Source of the DNA: Streptomyces blattellae
Lineage (GTDB): Bacteria > Actinomycetota > Actinomycetes > Streptomycetales > Streptomycetaceae
DNA: 64,000 bases
Assembly: GCF_009709555.1 (NCBI RefSeq)
Contig: NZ_WJBG01000204.1
Coordinates: forward strand, 1-64,000
Direction: 5' to 3'
The notes under the pieces are model-generated. The model had not been told where the DNA came from. It ran no database searches and saw only the letters and a list, made by a program, of their open reading frames with translations. Below, piece by piece: positions 26,107 through 34,210 of this stretch. Numbering within the stretch: the first letter of the stretch is position 1; each line of letters opens with the position of its first letter. The translations under genes and the position numbers were made by a program.

Positions 26107-26661
26107 TCAGTTCGAGGCGAGCCGGAACGACATCCGTCCGAAGCCGACCTGATCACCCTCACGGACAACGGCGGCCCCGATGACACGCCGACCGTTGACT
26201 GTCGTCCCGTTGGTCGAGCCGAGGTCCCGCAGCACCCACATGCCGCCCTGCCGGCTGAGTTCGGCGTGCACCCGGGACACCGTCTCGTGGGTCAGCCGGA
26301 GCCCGTTGGCGGCGTCGCGCCCTATGCGCAGGGGACGGCCGTTGCCCGGGTGGGGCAGCAGCAGCTTGGGCAGTCGCTCGGCCTGCCAGGCCCTGCGCAG
26401 CCGTACCGTGAAGCCGGAGACGGCCTCGACGGTACCGAAAACCAGCCGCGACAGACGGCTCTCGGTGGGCGGCAGGTCGGCGGTGAGAACCGCGAGGTCC
26501 TCGGACCGGCGGGCGGTGAGGGCCAGCTCCATGCGCCGGATGAACGTGTCGTGCGACAGACGCCCCATGGCGACGCCGTCCCGAAGCACCTTCAGCGCTC
26601 TGTCGCGCTCCGCGTCGGAGAGCCGCGCGGGGTACGTGTTGAACTCGGAAGACGGCGTCAC
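26107..26661 (-). CDS. DUF1707 and FHA domain protein
   Basis: A 184-residue cytoplasmic protein. The N-terminal ~60 residues are a DUF1707 domain (RLSDAERDRALKVLRDGVAMGRLSHDTFIRRMELALTAR). The C-terminal ~90 are a forkhead-associated phosphopeptide-binding domain with IGRD, the SRVHAEL stretch, LRDLGSTNGTTVNGRRV and VREGDQVGFG. FHA domains bind phosphothreonine, so this is probably a substrate or adaptor of a Ser/Thr kinase; no kinase is nearby. It is divergent from treZ across 173 bases and upstream of the M14 paralogue 2 on the same strand (140-base gap). Start ATG 26661. Confidence 0.9.
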   Translation of the reverse strand: MTPSSEFNTYPARLSDAERDRALKVLRDGVAMGRLSHDTFIRRMELALTARRSEDLAVLTADLPPTESRLSRLVFGTVEAVSGFTVRLRRAWQAERLPKLLLPHPGNGRPLRIGRDAANGLRLTHETVSRVHAELSRQGGMWVLRDLGSTNGTTVNGRRVIGAAVVREGDQVGFGRMSFRLASN

Positions 26662-26834
26662 GCTCGTGATTGTCGGTCAGCGAACGCCGGGTGTCCAGAA
26701 ATCGCGGGAACAGCCGCCACGCGCGCGTATCCGGCGACACCCCTCGCAAAAGGGAAGATTCAAAAGCGGATTGATCCCGTTTGAAGCACCATGGACGGGC
26801 TACATCACGGTGAGCAGACGAAGGGGAACCGTCC

Positions 26835-28580
26835 GTGCAGTTCGAGGTGTGGGCACCGCAGGCAGGCCGTGTGACGCTCCAGTGCGACGGCGTCACGTGC
26901 GCGTTGGAGCGCGATCCTGACCGAGCGGGCTGGTGGAGGAGGGAGGCCCAGGCGCAGGACGGCTCGCGGTACGGGTTCGCGCTTGACGACGGCCCTGTGC
27001 TGCCCGACCCGCGCTCACGTCGGCAGCCGGACGGCCCGGACGGGCTGAGCGCGGTCGTCGACCACGAGCAGTACGCGTGGCGCGGTGAGTGGGCCGGGCG
27101 CCCGCTGCCCGGCGCGGTCCTGTACGAGCTGCATGTGGGCACGTACACGCGCGAGGGCACTCTGGACGCGGCCGCCGACCGGCTCGGGCATCTCGTCGAA
27201 CTGGGCGTCACCCACGTCGAGTTGATGCCGGTGTGCCCGTTCCCCGGGCGGCACGGATGGGGGTACGAGGGGGTCTCGCTGTGGGCGGTGCACGAGCCCT
27301 ACGGCGGCCCCGAGGCGCTGAAACGGTTCGTCGACCGGGCTCACGAGCTGGGCCTGGGCGTGGTTCTCGACGTGGTGCACAACCACCTGGGGCCGTCCGG
27401 GAACTACCTGCCCCGGTTCGGCCCGTACTTCACCGACACGCACCACACGCCCTGGGGCTCCGCCGTGAACCTGGACGCGCCCGGTTCGGACGAGGTGCGC
27501 GCGTATCTGCTGGGCAGCTCGCTGGCGTGGCTGCGCGACTACCGCATCGACGGGCTGCGCCTGGACGCGGTGCACGCGCTGGCCGACACGCGCGCGTGCC
27601 ACTTCCTGGAGGAGCTGTCGACGGCCGTGGACGCCCTCGCCGCCGACCTGGGCCGGCCGCTCTTCCTCGTCGCCGAGGCCGATCTCAACGACCCCCGGCT
27701 GGTCACTCCGCGCGAGGACGGCGGCCTGGGCCTGCACGCGCAGTGGAACGACGACTTCCACCACTCCCTGCACACGGCGCTGACCGGCGAGTCCCAGGGC
27801 TACTACGCCGACTTCGCGCGTGCCCCGTTGGCGGCGCTCGCCAAGACGCTCACCGGCGGCTACTTCCACGACGGCACGTATTCGAGCTTCCGGGGCCGGT
27901 GCCACGGCCGCCCCCTGGACCGCACCCGCGTGGCCGCGCACCGGCTCCTCGGCTACGGCCAGACCCACGACCAGGTGGGCAACCGCGCCCTGGGGGACCG
28001 GCTTTCGTCGTCCCTCTCCCCCGGGCTGCTGGCCTGCGCGGCGACACTGACGCTGACCGCGCCGTTCACACCCATGCTGTTCATGGGTGAGGAGTGGGCC
28101 GCCTGCACGCCCTGGCAGTTCTTCACCGACCACACCGACCCCGACCTCGCCGAGTCCGTACGACGGGGCAGACGGCGGGAGTTCGCCGCGCACGGCTGGG
28201 CCGAGGAGGATGTGCCCGACCCGCAGGACCCTGCGACGCGTGACCGTTCCTGCCTCGACTGGTCCGAGCCGGAGAACGAGCCCCACGCGCGCGTGCTGGC
28301 CTGGTACCGCCACCTCATCGCCCTGCGCCACGAGCAGGCCGACCTCACCGATCCCGACCTCGCCGACACCAAGGTGGCCTACGACGAGGTGGAGCGCTGG
28401 CTCGCCTTCCGGCGCGGGGACGTCCGCGTGGCCGTCAACCTCGCCAAGGAGCCGGCGGCCATCCCCCTGGGCCCGCGCCCCGTGCAGGTGCTCGCCGCAT
28501 GGGAGCCGGTCGAAGCGCCGGGCGCGGAAGGGATGCTGCATCTGCCCGGAGAGGCGTGCGTGGTGCTGCTGCAGGCGTGA
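26835..28580 (+). CDS. treZ: Malto-oligosyltrehalose trehalohydrolase TreZ
   Basis: GH13 enzyme that cleaves trehalose from the maltooligosyl trehalose made by TreY. A 581-residue product: N-terminal beta domain (MQFEVWAPQAGRVTLQCDG), then DVVHNHLG, GLRLDAVHAL (nucleophile Asp), VAEADLNDPR (acid Glu) and YGQTHDQVGNRA. Length normal. The GTG at 26835 follows AAGGGGAACC. It converges on the phosphotransferase gene, with hairpin-forming sequence between. Together with glgX and treY it makes the window self-sufficient for glycogen-to-trehalose conversion. Confidence 0.95.
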   Translation: MQFEVWAPQAGRVTLQCDGVTCALERDPDRAGWWRREAQAQDGSRYGFALDDGPVLPDPRSRRQPDGPDGLSAVVDHEQYAWRGEWAGRPLPGAVLYELHVGTYTREGTLDAAADRLGHLVELGVTHVELMPVCPFPGRHGWGYEGVSLWAVHEPYGGPEALKRFVDRAHELGLGVVLDVVHNHLGPSGNYLPRFGPYFTDTHHTPWGSAVNLDAPGSDEVRAYLLGSSLAWLRDYRIDGLRLDAVHALADTRACHFLEELSTAVDALAADLGRPLFLVAEADLNDPRLVTPREDGGLGLHAQWNDDFHHSLHTALTGESQGYYADFARAPLAALAKTLTGGYFHDGTYSSFRGRCHGRPLDRTRVAAHRLLGYGQTHDQVGNRALGDRLSSSLSPGLLACAATLTLTAPFTPMLFMGEEWAACTPWQFFTDHTDPDLAESVRRGRRREFAAHGWAEEDVPDPQDPATRDRSCLDWSEPENEPHARVLAWYRHLIALRHEQADLTDPDLADTKVAYDEVERWLAFRRGDVRVAVNLAKEPAAIPLGPRPVQVLAAWEPVEAPGAEGMLHLPGEACVVLLQA

Positions 28581-28584
28581 GCGG

Positions 28585-28610
28585 GGCGCGCGTAAACGCT
28601 TGCGCGCTGG
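28585..28610. promoter_or_regulatory. GC-flanked palindrome after treZ
   Basis: The near-palindrome GCGCGTAAACGCTTGCGCGC (16 of 20 positions symmetric) lies just after the treZ stop. The core resembles LacI-family operators, but its position behind the gene makes a terminator stem equally likely. Confidence 0.3.
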
Positions 28611-28640
28611 CCGTGGCCCATCAGTCCGCCTAAGGGAGCC

Positions 28641-28672
28641 AGGAGCCCGACCGGTCCCGGCTCAGGGCTCCT
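28641..28672. terminator. Hairpin at the treZ / phosphotransferase convergence
   Basis: Arms AGGAGCCC (28641-28648) and GGGCTCCT (28665-28672) are perfectly complementary across a 16-base loop. The second arm overlaps the last codons of the minus-strand gene. It could terminate treZ transcripts; modest strength. Confidence 0.45.
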
Positions 28673-29615
28673 CGTCCTTCTCCTCCTCCCGCAACTCCGT
28701 CACCCGTTCCAGCAGGATCGCCTCCCAGGCCCGCTCCAGCTGCTCATGCAGCAGTGGCAGGGGGCCGCCGCCCCGGCCTTCGAGGCGCTCGGCAAGGCGG
28801 ATGAGGCTGTCGCAGCGGGCGAGCCACAGGCCGCGCAGGCAGGGGCGGGCGCTGTAGCCGGCGAGGGTGGCGGCGCGGACGGCGGCTGGGGAGCCGACGG
28901 CGCGCGCGAGGCCGGCGATGTCCTCGGCGGGGTCCCCGAGGACCGCGTCGGCCCAGCCGAGGACGCCGCGCACCCGGCCGTCGGCGGCGACCACGAGGTG
29001 CTCGCCGGTGAGTGCGTGGTGGACGAGGACCGTGGCGCCGGGCTGGGCGGCGAGCTGGACCGCGGCGGGTGCGGTGAGCTGGTGGAGGCGGACCGCGTCG
29101 AACTCGTCGGCGGCGGCGAGACGCCTGGCGGCGTGTTCGGCGGACCGGCGCAGGGCCTCCAGCGAGCGCGGGGCGGCACGCGGGACGCCGAGGGTCTCGG
29201 CCTGCCGTACGGGCACCTCGCGCAGCCCGGTGAGCACCCCGGCCAGGTCGGCCTCCCCGACGGCCGACACGTCGTACTCCTCGCCGGAGCCGCCGGGCAT
29301 CTTGGTGTCCAGGGTGTACGTCAGGCCGGGCGCCCACTCGCCGTGCGCCACGCTCGTCGGCACGGCGACCGGGACGTGCGGGCGGACGAGGTCGCGCAGG
29401 CGCAGTTCGCGGCGCTGGCGGACGGCGGCCGCGCGGTCGGTGGCGAGCCGCAGGACATGGCGGGTACCGACCCACCAGGTGGCGTGCCCGCCGCCCTCCG
29501 CGACCGGCCGGACGTCGGGTCCGGCGGCGCCCTTCGCCGCGGAGGCGCCGTCCTTGAGCAGGGAACGGACCAGTCTGCGGACGGTGTCCGCGGTGGGTGT
29601 CGGTGCCTGGGTCAT
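28662..29615 (-). CDS. APH-family phosphotransferase with degenerate active site
   Basis: A 317-residue aminoglycoside-phosphotransferase-fold protein. The position of the usual HGD-x4-N catalytic loop reads LVHHALTGEHLVV, so the catalytic Asp is Ala and the metal-binding Asn is His. The later Asp is kept in VLGWADAVLGDP, and the N-lobe has a basic segment HVLRLATDRAAAVRQRRELRLRDL. This predicts a binding protein or pseudokinase rather than a normal kinase. ATG 29615 fits the start, though no strong ribosome site is seen. It follows the aminopeptidase gene by 47 bases on the same strand and may be cotranscribed. Confidence 0.78.
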   Translation of the reverse strand: MTQAPTPTADTVRRLVRSLLKDGASAAKGAAGPDVRPVAEGGGHATWWVGTRHVLRLATDRAAAVRQRRELRLRDLVRPHVPVAVPTSVAHGEWAPGLTYTLDTKMPGGSGEEYDVSAVGEADLAGVLTGLREVPVRQAETLGVPRAAPRSLEALRRSAEHAARRLAAADEFDAVRLHQLTAPAAVQLAAQPGATVLVHHALTGEHLVVAADGRVRGVLGWADAVLGDPAEDIAGLARAVGSPAAVRAATLAGYSARPCLRGLWLARCDSLIRLAERLEGRGGGPLPLLHEQLERAWEAILLERVTELREEEKDEEP

Positions 29616-29662
29616 GGTGCCGTCGTCGTTCGAAGTCGTCGTGGGAGGCTCCTGGTGTTCGG

Positions 29663-30787
29663 TCAGTTCACTATGACCAGCTCGCGAGTGGTGTCGTTGA
29701 GGCGGCGGCCGCCGTCCTCGGTGACCGTGACGATGTCCTCGATGCGGACGCCGAAGCGGCCGGGCAGATAGACGCCGGGCTCGACGGAGAAGCACATGCC
29801 GGGCACGAGGGGCTGTTCCTCGCCCTCGATCATGTACGGCGGCTCGTGCGTGGTGACGCCGATGCCGTGTCCGGTGCGGTGGATGAAGTACTCGCCGTAT
29901 CCGGCGCCGGCGATGACGGCGCGGGCGGCCCGGTCCACCTCCTGGCAGGCCACCCCGGGCCGTACCGCCCTGAAGCCCGCCTCCTGGGCCTCGCGCACCA
30001 GATCATGGACCCGGCGCTCCTCGTCGGTCGGCTCGCCGACGTGGACCGTGCGGGAGGTGTCGGAGCCGTAGCCGTCCTTCAGGCCGCCGAAGTCGAGGAC
30101 GACCATGTCGCCGTGCTCGATGACCCTCTCGCCCACTTCGTGGTGCGGATTGGCGCCGTTCGGGCCCGACGCGACGATGGTGAAGTCGACCTGCGAGTGC
30201 CCGTACCGGCGCAGCAGATCGGAGAGGTCGGCGGCGACGTCGGATTCCTTGCGGCCGGCGAAGGGAACCTTCCGGATCTCCTCGAACGTTGCGTCTGCGG
30301 CCGCTCCCGCGGCCGCCAACAGCCTCAGTTCCGCCTCGTCCTTGACGGCACGGAGCATCGGCAGGGCGTCGGTGAGGGAGGCGTACGAGGTGCGCGGCAG
30401 CGCCTTCTGCAGGCCCAGCAGATGCATGGCCCAGGCGTTGTCGCTGATGCCGAACCGCCCGGTGGAGTCGAGGAGCGCGGCGGTGGCGGCGTAGGGGTCC
30501 TTGCCGTCGGTCCAGTCGCGCAGCGTCAGTGCGGGCGTGCCGGCCGCCTTGGCCGCGTCCGGGGCCTCCAGGGTGGGCACGACGAGTACGGGGTCCCGCC
30601 CGGGGGTGAGCACCAGCACGGTGAGCCGTTCGGTGACCGCGGTGGGCGCGTAGCCGGTCAGCCACACCAGGTCGGGCCCCGGCGCCACGAGCAGCCCGGC
30701 GAGCCCCGCGTCGGCGGCCGTCCGCGCCGCGCGCTCCATCCGGGCCCGGTAGTCGTCGGCGCCGAAGGGCGCCGCAGTGCCGGTCAT
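29663..30787 (-). CDS. M24 family Xaa-Pro aminopeptidase
   Basis: A 374-residue cytoplasmic pita-bread-fold metallopeptidase that removes N-terminal residues preceding proline. The five metal ligands are visible as Asp in VVLDFGG, Asp in GSDTSRTVHVG, His in HRTGHGIGVTTHE, Glu in FSVEPGVYLPG and Glu in VRIEDIVTVTE. The N-terminal ~130 residues form the creatinase-like domain. Length is right for PepQ-like enzymes. First gene of a likely two-gene unit with the degenerate phosphotransferase. The ATG at 30787 follows GGGAGGCC. Confidence 0.93.
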   Translation of the reverse strand: MTGTAAPFGADDYRARMERAARTAADAGLAGLLVAPGPDLVWLTGYAPTAVTERLTVLVLTPGRDPVLVVPTLEAPDAAKAAGTPALTLRDWTDGKDPYAATAALLDSTGRFGISDNAWAMHLLGLQKALPRTSYASLTDALPMLRAVKDEAELRLLAAAGAAADATFEEIRKVPFAGRKESDVAADLSDLLRRYGHSQVDFTIVASGPNGANPHHEVGERVIEHGDMVVLDFGGLKDGYGSDTSRTVHVGEPTDEERRVHDLVREAQEAGFRAVRPGVACQEVDRAARAVIAGAGYGEYFIHRTGHGIGVTTHEPPYMIEGEEQPLVPGMCFSVEPGVYLPGRFGVRIEDIVTVTEDGGRRLNDTTRELVIVN

Positions 30788-30900
30788 CCTGGCCTCCCTC
30801 TGCGGCTGAAGGGCCTACGGGCAGCATCCTGCCCGCACGGCGGGGGCCGCGCGAGCCGATTCGCCGCTCCTGTCGGCGCTCGCTCGGTGAGCCGGGGCGC

Positions 30901-31141
30901 ATGGTCGACGCCAACGTGCTCAGCACCGCCCGTGCCACGTGCGCGGCCGTGCCCAGGCTGATCGAGCGCCGGGGAGCGATCGCCAGCCTCTCGTCCATTG
31001 TCCCCCGGCGCCCGGGAGTCTCCCGGGCGCTCTCGTCTCGGCCAAGGCGGCTCACTGCGCTCGGCGAGTCCCTGGCCGAGGAACGGTCCCCGAGACGTAC
31101 GCGTGAACACCGTTTCCCCCGGTCCGGTCCGCATCTCCGTC
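30901..31141 (+). pseudogene. Frameshifted remnant of a short-chain dehydrogenase (SDR)
   Basis: Fragments of one SDR sequence appear in three frames: NVLSTARATCAAVPRLIERRG then IASLSS (frame of 30901), then VSAKAA around 31030-31050 in another frame, LTALGESLAEE (31051-31083), and DVRVNTVSPGPVR in a third frame (31094-31132). These match in order the SDR central strand, YxxxK helix and RVNTVSPGPV block. The N-terminal Rossmann motif is absent and the catalytic Tyr position is Leu. At least two frameshifts rule out a functional gene. Confidence 0.7.
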
Positions 31142-31555
31142 GGTCCGGTCCGCGTCTCCGTCCACCGGGACCCCACCCATGCCGGTCGCGGCGGCCCCTC
31201 GAAGACGCACAGGCGGGCCAGCGCGACCAGGTGCCGCGCGACCATCCGCGTGACGTCGTCGCCGGTCGCGCCGCATCACCCGTTGCCCGGCTCCTTCCGG
31301 CAGCGCCATCCGGACCTGCCAGCCGCACTGCTTCATCGGCGGCGGCCCGAGATCGCCGGGCTGTCACCGGGCACGCTCACACGCCCGCCGCCAGTACGTT
31401 CGCGGGGCGGCCGGTGGTCGTCGGGCCCGGGGTGACGCGGACGCCGCGGGTGCCATGGGGGAGCGAGCAGGTGGCGGACCCGGACGTTCCGGTCGGGTCG
31501 GCCTTTCCTGTGCCGACCGGCTGGAGGGGGCGGCTTGCCGGTCATTTCCGGGTGG
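31142..31555. other. Intergenic remnant region without supportable gene
   Basis: About 410 bases between the SDR remnant and the PDZ gene's 3' end. A + frame ends at 31563 with VPWGSEQVADPDVPVGSAF and a - frame at ~31336 begins MKQCGWQVRMALPEGAGQR; both read like pieces of proteins but I recognise neither family. They may be further decayed genes. Confidence 0.4.
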
Positions 31556-32164
31556 TCATGTGACGACGCCCGGGATGATCGTCAACTGCTGGTAGCCACC
31601 GCTCTCATGACGCACCGTCAAGGTGACCGCCGCTCCCGGGCGGGTGTCGGCGACCGCTTGCGCGAGGTCGGCGGCCGAGTCGATCCGGGTCGTGTCGAAG
31701 GAGAGGAGTACGTCGCCCCTGACCAGGCCCGCCGTGTAGCCCGGGCCTGGGACGTGGACGCCGACGACCAGCGCTCCGGACTTCTCGGCGTCCACGGCCT
31801 CCAAGCCGAGCGTGGCACCTGCGGGCGCCGGTGACGGAGTGGGCTTGGCAGGCGGTGGAGTGGGGCCGGGGAGCGCCGAGGCTGACGGGGCCGCCGGGGC
31901 CGCACCCTGGCTCGGCCGGCCCGCCTGCCCCGCACGGCTTTGCAGATCGGCCAGTTTGCTCATGCCGATCACGGTGGCGCCGACCGTCCCGAGGCCGACG
32001 CCGGACAGGACCAGGACCGTCCCGACGAGCAGGCCGAACAGCAGGGTGGTGAGCCGTCGGCGACGCCGTCGGGCGGCATGCGGGCGCCGGAGGGGGCCGG
32101 GCGTGGGGCTGTCGCCGGACTCCTGACCGGGCATCGGCTTGGGACGCAACGCAGTCTGTTCCAT
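31556..32164 (-). CDS. Membrane-anchored PDZ domain protein
   Basis: A 202-residue protein with a basic cytoplasmic N-terminus (ARRRRRRL), one membrane helix (LTTLLFGLLVGTVLVLSGVGLGTVGATVIG, ~43-72), a Pro/Ala-rich linker and an extracytoplasmic PDZ domain (~125-200: GALVVGVHVPGPGYTAGLVRGDVLLSFDTTRID). It resembles a DegP/HtrA-type protein without the protease domain, so it may present or scaffold substrates. ATG 32164 is chosen because GGAGGCGAGAC lies directly upstream; an in-frame ATG at 32266 is less likely. Confidence 0.8.
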   Translation of the reverse strand: MEQTALRPKPMPGQESGDSPTPGPLRRPHAARRRRRRLTTLLFGLLVGTVLVLSGVGLGTVGATVIGMSKLADLQSRAGQAGRPSQGAAPAAPSASALPGPTPPPAKPTPSPAPAGATLGLEAVDAEKSGALVVGVHVPGPGYTAGLVRGDVLLSFDTTRIDSAADLAQAVADTRPGAAVTLTVRHESGGYQQLTIIPGVVT

Positions 32165-32649
32165 GTCTCGCCTCCGGCTGAGAACTACCCGGTGCGCCGG
32201 CGCACGACGAGCCACGAACGAGTGAGACTGACCCACGGTCAAGAACGGGAAGCCATACTGACTCACTCCTAATGGCGCGGTAAGACGCTGGGCGATCTCT
32301 CATCCGAGCGTCTTTGGGCGGGTCGGTATGTGGTGATCCGTAGTCGCTCCTGAGGCCTGACCTCTCAAGACAGAGCCGGCCCCACGTGCCTGCCCGCCCA
32401 GTGAAGCAGCGCCGGGGGTGGCGGGGCCGGCACCCACGCATCGCCGAACTTTCGGGCCGTCCCTTCTTCCTGACCCCGCTCTTCCAGCCGGAACCGTCCG
32501 GCGACGGTTCCCGTCCGCACCCGAGGGGCCGCGCACTGGCCGGCGCCGCCGTGGAACACGCACGTCAGGCGGCCATGGAGCACGAACGTCAGCCCGTGTG
32601 AGCCGAGCGGCAAGGCCCGTTGTCAGTGGCGGCTGTTACGTTCTGTGAC
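32165..32649. other. Divergent intergenic region with a perfect hairpin
   Basis: A 485-base gap between the PDZ gene start and the next + gene. No gene is supported. It contains a perfect 9-bp inverted repeat GGAACCGTC-cggc-GACGGTTCC at 32490-32511, and TTGTCA near 32619 that could be a -35 box for the next gene. Confidence 0.5.
32490..32511. repeat. Perfect 9-bp inverted repeat with 4-base loop
   Basis: GGAACCGTC at 32490-32498 and its exact complement at 32503-32511. It sits between divergent genes, so it is more likely an operator or an RNA structure than a terminator. Confidence 0.6.
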
Positions 32650-34179
32650 ATGACCGATCACGCCTTGCGACTCCTCAGGCAGGACCCTCACCTGGCCGAA
32701 CTGGCCGCGTTCCCCTTCAACTTCGACCTGGCCCGCGCGGACCACGGCCATGCCGAGCCGGTCCGCCTCGCCTCGGGCGGTCCGCTGGAGGTGGTGGCCG
32801 GGGACGACACGGGCGGTACGTATTTCGTGTGCGGGGACGGCTCCCTGCTGTACGCCGACTCCGAGGGCTCGGCCGGGATCATCGGCTCAAGTGCTGACGA
32901 GGCGCTTGCGATAGTGATCGGCCTGCCCGGCTGGCATGACTACCTGGATCTGTCGCCCAAGGACGGCGAGGAGGCCATCCTCGCGCGGGTCGCGGAGATC
33001 GAGGAGGAGATCCGGGAGTACCACCCGATCGACGAGGAACGGGCCGAGCTCCGCGCCGCGCTGGGCCTGCCCGAGCGCTCCCCGGTCGAGCTGATCGGGA
33101 TGCTGCATACCGCCCTGCTGCGTACCGAACCCGACTTCCTGCTGCTGAACGGGGCTGAGTTGTGCGCGTACGACCTGCTCGACCGGCATCCGCGACCCCC
33201 GCTGTGGGAGCCGGTGCTCGCGCGGGGCAGGGCCGATCTGGCCTCGTTGCGGGCGGGCGAGCGGGACGTGTGGGACGTGATGGCCGAGGATGCCGTACGA
33301 CGCCGGCTCGCGCTGCGCGCCGCGCAGTTCGACCGCGCGGAGGGCGATCTCCGCCTGTTGAGGCATCTGCTGCGGCACGAGGCGGACTCGTCGATGACCG
33401 ACGAACTGCGGCTCGCCGCCGTGCTGGTGGGGCTGCGGGGAGACATCGCCGATCTGCCGTTGCTGCACGAGGTCCGCGAGACGGACTACGACACGCACTG
33501 TGGCCTCAGTGAGATGCCCCGGCCAGGAGCGGACGCCGCCGAGTTGCTGCGCTGGGCCCGGGAACTGGACGACTCGCTGTTCGGTACGGACCCGGCCGAC
33601 GAACCGCTGTCCACCTGGACGGAACTGGCCCTGGACCAGGGCCTGACCGAACTCGCCCGGGTGGCACTGATCCGCCGGCTCGACGAGATCGTCATGGACC
33701 GGAGCACGCTGCGGCGGGCCCAGGACCCTACAGGGCTGGAGACGTCGCGGCTCAGATCGCTCGCCCGTAGGCTGGAACAGGCGGGCGACCTCCCCCAGGC
33801 GCTGCGCGCCCAGCGCCTCTGCACCACCCTGAAGGACACGGCCTGGAACCGGGTGTCGGCCCGGCTGACCCAGGCCCGCCTGGAACGCGAATGCGGGCAA
33901 CTCCCGCCTGCTGCCCGCTCACTGGCCGCCCTTCGGGACATCCTGGCGAAACCGGGCGACGACTCCCTCCGGCACTGGCACGGTGTGAACCTGGGCCGCT
34001 TCATAGCCGAGGAGCACTACGCCCTCACCCGAGCCCTGGCCGAAGCGGGCTCCTCCGATGGCGCCCGAGCGCTCCTCGCCGCCGCCGACGCGATACTCGG
34101 CGAGCTCTCGGAGAACGCCGCGAACGGCGTCCGGGAGCTCGCCGAGGAGACCGCGAAGCGGGTGCGGGACGTCAGCTGA
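32650..34179 (+). CDS. Conserved hypothetical protein, helical C-terminal region
   Basis: A 509-residue cytoplasmic protein that I do not recognise. Residues ~1-100 hold strands and a PLEVVAGDDTGGTYFVCGDGSLLYAD block that recalls SUKH/SMI1-type immunity or regulatory domains, but the match is weak. Residues ~100-509 are mostly helices rich in Ala, Leu, Arg and Glu, with a possible TPR-like repeat near the end (LTQARLERECGQLPPAARSLAALRDILAKP). No signal peptide or membrane segment. ATG 32650 is taken as start. It stands alone between divergent PDZ and convergent geosmin synthase genes. Confidence 0.75.
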   Translation: MTDHALRLLRQDPHLAELAAFPFNFDLARADHGHAEPVRLASGGPLEVVAGDDTGGTYFVCGDGSLLYADSEGSAGIIGSSADEALAIVIGLPGWHDYLDLSPKDGEEAILARVAEIEEEIREYHPIDEERAELRAALGLPERSPVELIGMLHTALLRTEPDFLLLNGAELCAYDLLDRHPRPPLWEPVLARGRADLASLRAGERDVWDVMAEDAVRRRLALRAAQFDRAEGDLRLLRHLLRHEADSSMTDELRLAAVLVGLRGDIADLPLLHEVRETDYDTHCGLSEMPRPGADAAELLRWARELDDSLFGTDPADEPLSTWTELALDQGLTELARVALIRRLDEIVMDRSTLRRAQDPTGLETSRLRSLARRLEQAGDLPQALRAQRLCTTLKDTAWNRVSARLTQARLERECGQLPPAARSLAALRDILAKPGDDSLRHWHGVNLGRFIAEEHYALTRALAEAGSSDGARALLAAADAILGELSENAANGVRELAEETAKRVRDVS

Positions 34180-34210
34180 CCGCGCCGACTTCAGCCGATG
34201 ACCGCCGGTC

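Noticed and set aside
32386..32601. 71-codon open frame in the PDZ/hypothetical gap
   Set aside because: No good ribosome site, composition is not distinct from random GC-rich DNA, and it covers the palindrome.
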